Assembly (NCBI GenBank): GCA_030849465.1
Contig: JARVLF010000008.1
Location: 124,001 to 188,000, forward strand
Length of the DNA: 64,000 bases
Direction of reading: 5' to 3'
Source: Moesziomyces globuligerus
Taxonomy: Eukaryota; Basidiomycota; Ustilaginomycetes; Ustilaginales; Ustilaginaceae
Shown here: positions 30,843 through 38,568 of the stretch, piece after piece
How the letters are laid out: each line of letters begins with the position of its first letter
Position numbering within the stretch: position 1 is the stretch's first letter
Program-made: the position numbers and the translations under genes
The notes under the pieces: generated by a model
What the model was told of the DNA's origin: nothing
The model's input: only the letters and a program-made list of their open reading frames with translations
Database searches by the model: none

Positions 30843-31371
30843 CTACAAGGGCTTAGTGATGTCGATGGGGGCGTCGCCGGGGCACGTCGGGACGTCCTGG
30901 GCCACTCCCGTTCCGCTGGCGTTGGCGCCAAAGTCGATGCCGATCAGGAAGCAACCCGCAGTCCTCGAGGGTCGGATGGTAATGCTCGAGCTATCCGTCA
31001 CAAAGCTCTGCTCGCCTCCTCCCGGCACCACCACAAACACTGAAAGTAAACCATGTGGATCGATATCAGTCTCGACGTACTGGCCTTGTTGGGGGTTGAG
31101 GGGGGTTGTACTTACGGTTGCCGGGATTGTTGATGTAGCCGACGAGACCGATGGGGTTGCGCATCTGGGTGCGGATGTCGCCCGTCGTCTTGAAGCAGAC
31201 GAAGCGCTTGGTGAGGCTGGTGCGCTTGGTGGGCTGAGAGCAGAGCTCGCTCACGATGCGGTTGTTGCCCACCAGTCCAGCCGTCGACACCGCTCCGCTC
31301 GAGGAGGCGTCTTGAGCCTTGACAGCAAGGGGAAGCGCGAGGAGAGCGAGCAAGGCGAGCGAGAAATGCAT
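30843..31371 (-). CDS. Small secreted cysteine-containing protein, candidate effector (copy B)
   Basis: Exons 31116-31371 and 30843-31039; intron 31040-31115 (76 nt, gtaagt donor, ttcag acceptor, phase 1). 150 residues from the ATG at 31371. A hydrophobic signal peptide (MHFSLALLALLALPLAVKA) is followed by a mature protein of about 130 residues with no membrane segment. Family blocks shared with copies A and C are NNRIVSELC, RFVCFKTTGDIRTQMRNP, GLVGYINNPGN, GGGEQSF and the C-terminal GDAPIDITKPL. Four cysteines occupy positions also used in the paralogues (two disulfides plausible). I do not recognise the family. Smut biotrophy proteins such as Mig1 have a similar size and gene form, but homology is untested. 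The role as effector is inferred from secretion, size, clustering and divergence. Confidence 0.82.
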
Positions 31372-31790
31372 CGTTGTAAGTGGACGAGACGCAAAGACAC
31401 AAAGGCTGGGGCTATATATCCGGACCTTCGATCGCATGGTGGATCGCACCTTTGGCGGGACGTGGCAAATGAATTGCCACAAGTACCCACACGCTACTAT
31501 CTCATCCCACATTCAAAGAGTTTCGCTTCACCCGCGCGGACTGTTCAGCAATGCGCCGTAGACGTCTTGTAGAGCAAAGATGTAGCATTGAAGCAAGTCA
31601 ACGAGGCGTTCGACGGCGCTTGGTCCAGGTGGACTGCAAGTATTGGTCGATGGATGAAGACGCGAGCGCTGCGCCGCACACTCTCGGCATCAACCCACAC
31701 AGCCCCACCTTGCCGTCGCGCGCTGGTCTCGACAAGCATCAACTACAGAGCCGAGCTGCAGGGAGGATTGCAGAGCTAGCGTTGTGGTCT
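31372..31790. promoter_or_regulatory. Spacer between secreted-protein copies B and C
   Basis: 419 bp without a supportable gene. It holds the copy B promoter: the TATA element, the ccacaag/acccacac motif (about 31478-31492) and the 11-mer gctactatctc (31493-31503), which also occurs before copy C. Confidence 0.55.
31413..31418 (-). promoter_or_regulatory. TATA box of secreted-protein copy B
   Basis: tatata within ggatatatagcc on the minus strand, 42-47 bp before the ATG at 31371. Confidence 0.65.
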
Positions 31791-32308
31791 CTAGTTGGGG
31801 GTGGTGATGTCGATATCGAACGGGGCGTCACCTGAGCACTTTGACCAGGTGTGGTTCCACGTCGACAGACGCGAGCCGGCGTAGCTGCTGTAGAACATGT
31901 CTACATTGCAGCACGTGCCGCCTCCTGGGCGTACGCTGATGATCGCCGTGCTCGTCGAAAACCACTCCTTCCCCGCACCCACCAGCACAACGAATTCTTC
32001 CCAAACCGCGCAAACCAAAAGCGAATGTTAGTGCGAGATCCATGACGACGGAAGAGGGTGTGGGGTAGGGGGGGCTTACGGGTTCCGGGGGTGTTGATGT
32101 AGCCTTTGAGCTGGGCTGGCGTACGCATTCGTTGCCGAACATCGCTACGCGACTTGAAGCATACAAATCGCTCCTGGTGCTCGGGCTTTGGAGGCCGAGA
32201 GCATAGCTCGGTCACCTGTCGATCATCGGCTACGAGCCCACCGAAGCTTTGCCCGCTAACCGCAACGATCAGGCTCAGCACCAACAGCGAAACGAAAGCG
32301 AGCTGCAT
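31791..32308 (-). CDS. Small secreted cysteine-containing protein, candidate effector (copy C)
   Basis: Exons 32080-32308 and 31791-31996; intron 31997-32079 (83 nt, gtaagc donor, a good cactaac branch site, aag acceptor, phase 1 at the same place as in copy B). 144 residues. The signal peptide is MQLAFVSLLVLSLIVAVSG; the mature part is about 125 residues. It shares DDRQVTELC, RFVCFKSRSDVRQRMRTP, LKGYINTPGT, the FVVLVG start of exon 2 and the C-terminal SGDAPFDIDITTPN. Five cysteines, four aligned with copy B and one extra in GGTCCNV. Divergence in the middle of exon 2 is high while the ends are conserved, a pattern often seen in host-facing secreted proteins. The TATA box lies about 55 bp upstream. 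Confidence 0.82.
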
Positions 32309-32361
32309 GATGCGAATGTGACGGAGTCAGAAATGGGAGCAAGAGGAGGGGGTTTAGAGGG

Positions 32362-32367
32362 TATATA
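32362..32367 (-). promoter_or_regulatory. TATA box of secreted-protein copy C
   Basis: tatata within catatatacc on the minus strand, 54-59 bp before the ATG at 32308, followed upstream by gctactatctc (32369-32379). Confidence 0.65.
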
Positions 32368-32429
32368 TGCTACTATCTCGCGTCTTGATCTGAGCTCGGC
32401 TTGGTGCGATCACACGATCCCATGAGATG

Positions 32430-32466
32430 TACCCACAACCCACAAAGTACCCACGACCCACAAAGC
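32430..32466. repeat. 18-bp direct repeat upstream of copy C, built from 9-bp acccacaaa-type units
   Basis: Two 18-bp copies with one mismatch, starting gtacccaca. The half-units match the 9-bp minisatellite before copy A. It lies about 122-158 bp before the ATG of copy C. Confidence 0.8.
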
Positions 32467-33050
32467 CGTCGCCACGAGTGCCACTCCCCACTTGGAACGG
32501 CAGAACGAGATCCAAGCCCACTCTCGCACGCCGCAGTGCAGCCGATTCTTTCCTCAAATCGCAGTCAGCACCGCTTCAAGGCGAGCCACGCCTTTTACGT
32601 CCAAGCCCATCCAACCCACGCTCCGAGCCCACCCAGCCGCTTGCCACTGAGACTGATTTCAATCTTGTCGACGTTTCATGTCGGTCGTATGATATCGACG
32701 CAGCAGCGTGGAGATCGGACGGATACTGCACTTGCCAAGTCGAGGAGAGCGGAGCGAGGCAACGAGACCTAGAGCCACGAGGCTGAGCGCGATACGAAGC
32801 CGACGAGCAGAGGCCAGAGCACGCAGCCAAACCCCTCTCCCTCGCACCAAGATCCAACAAAGACAAGCGGGAGCCTCCAGCGGGCAACTCGTACGACGTG
32901 CGACCGAATGAGCCCCCCGGGCCTTTCGAGCACGCTGCCTGGTCGTCATCTCGGATCGAGCCCCCACACCAGGATGACGCCACACTGGCATTCGTCTCGG
33001 CCCAAACGATCCACACACCGTATCGAGAGCTTGGACGGGATTGCTGAACA
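32467..33050. other. Intergenic, between the secreted-protein cluster and GID9
   Basis: No supportable gene. Longer frames here are continuations or shadows of GID9 in other frames. Confidence 0.5.
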
Positions 33051-34619
33051 TTACGAGATGTAGAGTTTCCTAAGCTCTGTGATGGAGCAAGTATCGCCTG
33101 TTCTTGGGCATGTGATGCTCTTTCCATCGTGGGACCTGTATACGAGCTCGACGATCGTGGACTGCGCATACACTCGTCCATTCGGTAGGGCAAGGGGGGG
33201 ATCGTTATCGTCCATGATGTTTCCACCCACACTGCAGACGAGCGTCGAGTTCTGGTGGTGGGACCAGGGCACTTCGCTGGCCAACACGCCCAAGCCCTGC
33301 GCATCGCAGACGGGACAGTCGATATTCGTCGCGCCCCTCGCCCCCCTCGCATCGCCGTGAGTGTCGGGTTTGGTTTCGGGGTGCGAATAGCACTGGGGCA
33401 GCTTGAGCGACGAGAGTCCTGCAGAGAGGGCGATGTGCACAATAGGTTGGGCGGGGAGGCTGTGGATCTGGAGCGCACACGCGCGGAACGAGTCGCGAAG
33501 CATCGCCCACCGACCGAGACTATAAAGATCCGCATAGGCCCACGACTCGGGTCCACACGCTAGCAGTCCCAGCGCCCGACTGACCTCCTTCCGGATCGCT
33601 TCGGCGGCCAGACGCTCGTACTCGGCCTCCTTGTCCTTCTCGCTCGTAGCCGGCTTGACCCCCACGGTGCCTGCGGTGCTGGCAGGCGCGGGAGAGGTGA
33701 CGAGTGGCAAAAGATGTCTGCGCGCATACGCGATCGCCTCGCGAATGCTCTCTGGCGTCCTAACCCTTGCGAGTTCGACAAACTCCTGCAGACGCAGGTT
33801 GAACTCGAGCGGAGTGCGGATCTTTCGCAGCGTCGCCTTGTTTTCGGAACACCAAGCCAGCGCCAGCGCGCAGCTCGGCTTGATCGTCTCCTGCGTGCCC
33901 GGCTGTGCGAGGGAGCTGTGCCAATCGGGAGGACAGAGCGAGTCTTCGATGCGGGCGATTTCGTCAAACAGCTGCAGATCCACGAGATCATGGATGCCCT
34001 TTGCGTCTGCGAGAGCATGCGCTGCCGAGCGGTAGCCACGGCGCAGCATGTAGTCTACGATCATCCGATCGAGGCGCGTGCGGGCCCAGTCTGCAAACTC
34101 GGCGCCGTCGGCATCGGACATGGCGTGCAGGTTGGCGAGGTGGTCGGTGCGACTCTGGGCCATGCGGACGCTCGCGCGCGCCTGGTCGGCGAGCGGCGCC
34201 AGCTTGCGTTTGAGCCCCTTGAGACGGCCGAGCAGCACGTCGAGCGAGCGGTCGAGCTCGCCGGCGCGGACCTCGGGCGCCGCGCGCGCCGCCTCGCTGA
34301 GCGAGGTGGTGGCAAAGACGAGCTCGCGCTCCACCAGACGCTGCTGCGTCTTTTGCTGCCGACGCAGCTCGTCGAACGGCACGCGGGCGAACGGCGCTTC
34401 GAGCAGCAGAATGCCGTCCAGGTTGAGCGCAGACGTCGAGGCGGGCGCAGCGCCCGAGGGTGACGCATCTATCGACATGCTTTCCGCCATCGTGGGGTTG
34501 CGGTGCAGGTGCAGTGAGAGATGGTGGTGGTGGTGGTGGTGGAGGAGGAGGTCGAGCGAAAGCGGGCCGGCACTTGGACCCTGTCTCTTGTCGAGCCCGC
34601 TTGGCCTGAGGCTGCGCAT
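33051..34619 (-). CDS. GID9: Gid9/Fyv10 (MAEA), RING-like subunit of the GID/CTLH ubiquitin ligase
   Basis: Subunit of the GID (CTLH) E3 complex, which pairs with Gid2 to ubiquitinate gluconeogenic enzymes when glucose returns. One exon, 522 residues from the ATG at 34619; an in-frame ATG at 34490 (MAESMSID) would give 479. A LisH-type segment (RMIVDYMLRRGYRSAAHALAD, about residues 183-203) is followed by CTLH/CRA helices (about 225-400). The degenerate C-terminal RING begins CPVCDAQG and includes VCSVGGNIMDDNDPPLALPNGRVY, the diagnostic MAEA block (first 20 or so residues conserved). The longer N-terminus contains a seven-His run encoded by a GTG/CAC-type trinucleotide tract, so the true start is uncertain. 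Confidence 0.93.
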   Translation of the reverse strand: MRSLRPSGLDKRQGPSAGPLSLDLLLHHHHHHHLSLHLHRNPTMAESMSIDASPSGAAPASTSALNLDGILLLEAPFARVPFDELRRQQKTQQRLVERELVFATTSLSEAARAAPEVRAGELDRSLDVLLGRLKGLKRKLAPLADQARASVRMAQSRTDHLANLHAMSDADGAEFADWARTRLDRMIVDYMLRRGYRSAAHALADAKGIHDLVDLQLFDEIARIEDSLCPPDWHSSLAQPGTQETIKPSCALALAWCSENKATLRKIRTPLEFNLRLQEFVELARVRTPESIREAIAYARRHLLPLVTSPAPASTAGTVGVKPATSEKDKEAEYERLAAEAIRKEVSRALGLLACGPESWAYADLYSLGRWAMLRDSFRACALQIHSLPAQPIVHIALSAGLSSLKLPQCYSHPETKPDTHGDARGARGATNIDCPVCDAQGLGVLASEVPWSHHQNSTLVCSVGGNIMDDNDPPLALPNGRVYAQSTIVELVYRSHDGKSITCPRTGDTCSITELRKLYIS

Positions 34620-34856
34620 GGGGCGGCTAAGTTGGGATAACGCAGCGATTTACGAGGACGTATGCAGAGCCCATGCACGCCTGCGTTTTCAACCCGCTCT
34701 CTCGCCGCCAATCTCGCCTCACGGAAATGCTCGCGCTCTCACACCCACGCTCCGCCAAAAATGTGGAGGGCGCCCTCCCCACCCACCCACCAGGCTCAGA
34801 TGCTCACGCCTTTTGACGGACCGGAAGGGGGTATGGATTGTTAGCATGACGCTACG

Positions 34857-36863
34857 CTAGGCGAAGAGCGCCGCGGTGGCCGTAGCCGCCTCGCTGGGAG
34901 TCCAAGCTCTGACGGGAATGCCGAGCTTCTCGCACGCGGCGCGGCCCATGCTCGCCCAGTGTTCGGGCGTCTTGCCCTGCTGGATGCGTTGCTGCTTCTG
35001 CGTGTCGTTGAGCGCGGTCTTGGCCTCGCCGTAGCCTTCCACACCGCCGTAGTAGATAAAGGCGCTGACGTTGGACTGGTGGCGTAGCGTCTCGAGCACG
35101 CCGATGGTCTGCAGCAGCACATCGTCCAGCCTGCTCTCGGGCACGGGCTTCTTCTCGCGTCTCGCCTCCACCTCCTCTGGCTCCTCGCCGGCACTCTTGC
35201 CCGCCTCTTCCCGGTTGGCCTCGGCGATGGACAGGTCCGAATCGTACTCGAGCTCGTTCTCGTCCTCGACCGCCTCGGCCTCGGTGGTGGCGAGCTGCTG
35301 CTGGATGAAGGTGCGCATCATCTGCGCGCCCTTCTTGCCAAATTCGGGGATGAGCAGATTGTTGTACGGCTGCAGCCGCGCCTTGTCCACGCTGTCGTCC
35401 ACGAGCACCGTGTTCTCCGCGCCCCACGGACCGCACGCCTCGGCCTCGCGCGCGGCCTTGAGTGCTGCCGACATCTTGGCCGCTACGGGCGAGCTGCCAC
35501 GTTTTGGCGAGGGAGGACGAACGGCTGCTGCTGGCGAGGTCTCGTCCGGTAGGAGCTGGTCCGCCTGGTCTCTTGCTTCCGCCATCAGCCGGCCCGGGCT
35601 CGGCTTGGCGTTGGCCCAGGCGTTGAGTTCGGCCCAGACGATCTCGAGGTCCTTGACGCTGTCTGCCTTTTGCTGAAAGTGGCGCTGCGGGACGAGCGTG
35701 TCGCGCGCCCAGACGCGCAGCATGCTCGCGCGCACCTCGGCGTCCAGCGACGCACGCACCATGCTGTCCACGTTGAACGGCTGTGCCGACGACCACACCA
35801 CCACCTCGGCTCTACCCTTGGACTCGGGCTCGAGCACGCGGCCGGACGCGCACTCGTGCCAGAAGTGCGAGCCGTGCGGACGCTCCGCCGGGTCGATGGC
35901 CTTTGCTTCGGCGGAGGCTGCGACCGACGCCGCGTCCGAGATGCCGAGACAGTACTGGAGGAAGCAGAGCAGATACGGACGAGGCACGGCTCGCGTTGAA
36001 TCTTTGGCACGGCCGCTGCCGCTCTTTGTGCGGAAGACGAGCGTGCCGTTGAGATCGAGCACGACGAGCAGCTTGCGCTGCGCCGCCTCCTCGTCCGAGA
36101 GCCGCGTGGAGCGTTGATTGGCCTGCTCGACGTACTCGGGCCGCGGTGCACCGCGGATGGCCGACTTGAGGCGCGACGCCGACGGAGCATACGGCACGCG
36201 CATGTTGCCTAGTGCAGCAGCCGCGCTGGGCGAGTGCGATCTCCTGTCGGCCTTGGGTTCTCGGGGGATAGCTGAGGAGTGAAAGTTGCGCTGACCCGAG
36301 GCGAAGCCGTTGTTATACGCATAGGTCGCTTGCGCACCATACGCCTCCTGGGGCTGCCACGGGAGCTGAGCCGGGTAGTCGTGCGCATACGGCTGGTAGG
36401 CATGGTCGTTGTACGAACGGTCGCGCCAGTTGTCGCTCCACGCCTCGCGGCCGTAAGCTTGGTTGGCGTGGTGGTGGGCGTAGGATTGCTGCCATGCGTG
36501 CGCATGCGGCTGCATCTCGCCGAGGTAGCTCGCATCGTGAGCGGGAGGCCAGTGCCCGTAGTTGGTGGGGTGCTGGGCGCAGTACGCGCCGTCTTGGGCA
36601 TACGCATTCGACTGGCCGTACGCATACGCATTGTCGTAGCCGTTGGTGTGGCCGTACTGGTCGTAGGGTTGGTGATGTTCCTGTCTCCACTGTTGGTGGT
36701 GGTGGTGGTGGTGGTGGTGGTGGTGGTCTGCGCTGCCCGAGGCGCGCGCCTGGTTCTTGCGGCTGAACTTGCCTCCGCCTCGCCTGGACATGGTGGCAGG
36801 CGGGGCGAAGGTGGGAGGTCTGGCGAGGGCTCGCGCGAGTAAAGTGCGTATGCTCGCCACCAT
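34857..36863 (-). CDS. NLI-interacting-factor / FCP1-type HAD domain protein with Asn variant motif
   Basis: 668 residues, one exon. Residues 1 to about 215 are His/Tyr/Gln/Ala-rich and disordered, with a ten-His run (36690-36725). The HAD/NIF domain runs from about 260 to 520: motif I reads LVVLDLNGTLVFR (about 265-277), followed by VVVWSSAQPFNVDSM (motif II region, about 355) and NTVLVDDSVDKA (motif III-IV region, about 485). In active FCP1/SCP phosphatases the motif is DxDxT; here the second Asp is Asn, so catalysis is uncertain. The domain is followed by an acidic helix and a C-terminal tail. The first 24 residues (MVASIRTLLARALARPP...) look like a mitochondrial presequence, while a start at the second ATG (36791, MSRRGGGKF) would remove it. 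No membrane helix is seen. Confidence 0.8.
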   Translation of the reverse strand: MVASIRTLLARALARPPTFAPPATMSRRGGGKFSRKNQARASGSADHHHHHHHHHHQQWRQEHHQPYDQYGHTNGYDNAYAYGQSNAYAQDGAYCAQHPTNYGHWPPAHDASYLGEMQPHAHAWQQSYAHHHANQAYGREAWSDNWRDRSYNDHAYQPYAHDYPAQLPWQPQEAYGAQATYAYNNGFASGQRNFHSSAIPREPKADRRSHSPSAAAALGNMRVPYAPSASRLKSAIRGAPRPEYVEQANQRSTRLSDEEAAQRKLLVVLDLNGTLVFRTKSGSGRAKDSTRAVPRPYLLCFLQYCLGISDAASVAASAEAKAIDPAERPHGSHFWHECASGRVLEPESKGRAEVVVWSSAQPFNVDSMVRASLDAEVRASMLRVWARDTLVPQRHFQQKADSVKDLEIVWAELNAWANAKPSPGRLMAEARDQADQLLPDETSPAAAVRPPSPKRGSSPVAAKMSAALKAAREAEACGPWGAENTVLVDDSVDKARLQPYNNLLIPEFGKKGAQMMRTFIQQQLATTEAEAVEDENELEYDSDLSIAEANREEAGKSAGEEPEEVEARREKKPVPESRLDDVLLQTIGVLETLRHQSNVSAFIYYGGVEGYGEAKTALNDTQKQQRIQQGKTPEHWASMGRAACEKLGIPVRAWTPSEAATATAALFA

Positions 36864-37273
36864 CCGGGTGCGAACGCTCCGCTGTATGCTTATATGTGCG
36901 TCTGCCGGATGCGCAGCTGGTTTCCTCGGAAGAAGGGCTTATGCTCGTGTCGGATGCTTCCGAACAACAAGGCGCAAAGCTGGACCCACCGAATCTTAAC
37001 CTTTTGGCGCGTTCCGAATTCCGAAACCTGCGCTCGTTGCTCGCGTCGGGCGCTAGCCGATAAGCAGCGCGTGCTGTGATGCGGCGAGTCAGGGTCCGGG
37101 TGGAGCTGCGCGGTTTTCACACTCTGATGTCACCGCTCTCGACGGCTGCTCTGCTGGGTCCCATCCGCACCTGCATGGCGCTGCATCCCTCAGCCTTCGC
37201 CCTCGACTCTTCACATCGCTTCTCCCTTTCTCCTACTTTGGACTGCTCTTGCGCTCGGAGCGTCGTCGTACGG
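36864..37273. promoter_or_regulatory. Divergent upstream region of the NIF-domain and membrane-protein genes
   Basis: About 410 bp. A gcttatatgt TATA-like site lies at about 36888. The part nearest 37274 is pyrimidine-rich, like a 5' UTR, although an open frame runs through it. Confidence 0.45.
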
Positions 37274-38422
37274 ATGAGGTCACGCGCTTCTTCGGGTGGG
37301 TCTTCCGACTCGAGCCCGCGTCTTGGCTCGGGACGCTTCGGCGCGTCCGATTCCGACGATTCCGACAATGGAGGCTCCCGACGATCCTCAGACCCTGCTG
37401 TGCGGTCTCACGCTCGCCGTCGTCGTGGTGCTGGACGCAAGGTGGATGAGCCGAGTCTGCTGGGTTCGATCGGCAAGCTGGTGCGGCTGGCGATGGTGGC
37501 TCTGGTGCTGGCGCTCGTCGTGCCGTTTCTCCGCACGCGGCTCTTTGGCTCGCGCGGCTCAGCTTCGACGGCGAATGCGACGCTGGATAGGGCAGCTAAA
37601 CATCCCTACCACCACGCCGGCCTTGTCGAAGCTGTCAAGGATGCAGCAAGCGCGAGCAGCTCGGAACCGGATGTGTTTAACTTCAGGCATGCCGATTACC
37701 TCAACCAACCGCGCACACGCACACCGACGCCGAGCAACTCGGCTTTAATCCCACAACCCCAACAACAGCAACGTCAAGCACCGCACGACCAGCCGAAAGT
37801 GACTCAAGTAAAAGCACCAAGGTCACGACAACGCAAAAGTGACGACGAGGAGGAGGAGGATGCGAGTGGTGCGTTGATGCAACTCGTTGCAGTGGGTTCG
37901 ACGGGCTGGACGGTGGTTAGCACAGTGGTCCGGTTTGTAGGCGTGCCGTTTCGACTGGTCGGTCGAGGTGCATGGTACGGAGTCGCGTGGTGCTGGTCGA
38001 CGTTCCGCATCGCACTCTCACATACGCTCCAGCCTGTCGCTTACGCCCTGGCTCCACTCAGCTACCTGGTCTCGGGAGTCCTGTACGTCTTCGTACACGT
38101 CCCACTCGGCCTCCTCAGCGCCATCGTCACAGAACTCTACCCGGTCTACATCTTCCTCGGCGCTGCCACCGTGGTCGGCATCACAATGGGTCTAGTCGCT
38201 GCCGCGGTCCTCTACATCACTGCCTTCCTTTTCGTAGACCGCATCCCATCCTCCACACAACTTCACTCCACTTCCACCTCGGCCAAAATGAACCCCAACC
38301 TCGACCAGCCTTGGCCACACTCGCCTTCCCCTCCCTCACCATTCGGCCGCCAACATCACTCGCCCTACTCCCCGTATCCTCCCTTCCCATCCGCCGCCGC
38401 GCCCCAGTCCAGCTACGGCTAA
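37274..38422 (+). CDS. Predicted multi-pass membrane protein of unknown function
   Basis: Not recognised. 382 residues from the ATG at 37274 (MRSRASSGGS); the open frame continues upstream to an ATG at 37079, which would add 65 residues of unconvincing sequence. The N-terminus is Ser/Asp/Arg-rich, then comes a first hydrophobic segment (about residues 68-86, LVRLAMVALVLALVVPFL). A polar linker with Gln-rich and acidic patches spans about 90-205. Hydrophobic segments cover about 210-320 (including a long LSYLVSGVLYVFVHVPLGLL region), and the tail is Pro/Ser/Tyr-rich. This suggests three to five membrane spans, in ER or plasma membrane. It is convergent with the PSH1-like gene, 146 bp between stops. 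Confidence 0.75.
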   Translation: MRSRASSGGSSDSSPRLGSGRFGASDSDDSDNGGSRRSSDPAVRSHARRRRGAGRKVDEPSLLGSIGKLVRLAMVALVLALVVPFLRTRLFGSRGSASTANATLDRAAKHPYHHAGLVEAVKDAASASSSEPDVFNFRHADYLNQPRTRTPTPSNSALIPQPQQQQRQAPHDQPKVTQVKAPRSRQRKSDDEEEEDASGALMQLVAVGSTGWTVVSTVVRFVGVPFRLVGRGAWYGVAWCWSTFRIALSHTLQPVAYALAPLSYLVSGVLYVFVHVPLGLLSAIVTELYPVYIFLGAATVVGITMGLVAAAVLYITAFLFVDRIPSSTQLHSTSTSAKMNPNLDQPWPHSPSPPSPFGRQHHSPYSPYPPFPSAAAPQSSYG

Positions 38423-38568
38423 GCCGCCCCCTCCCAGTGCCACGAAATCTCAATCCTCCTTTCCTCTTGCACAAAACCCTAGAGCCAAAGCGCCAACTCG
38501 TCGGATCTCTGAGCGTTCCGAGTCGATGCCCATGCATTGGCTGTGTCGTCGGCCTGTCTTGTGCGCAG

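Noticed and set aside
32576..33556. 326-codon minus frame
   Set aside because: An off-frame reading that overlaps GID9; it lacks family sequence.
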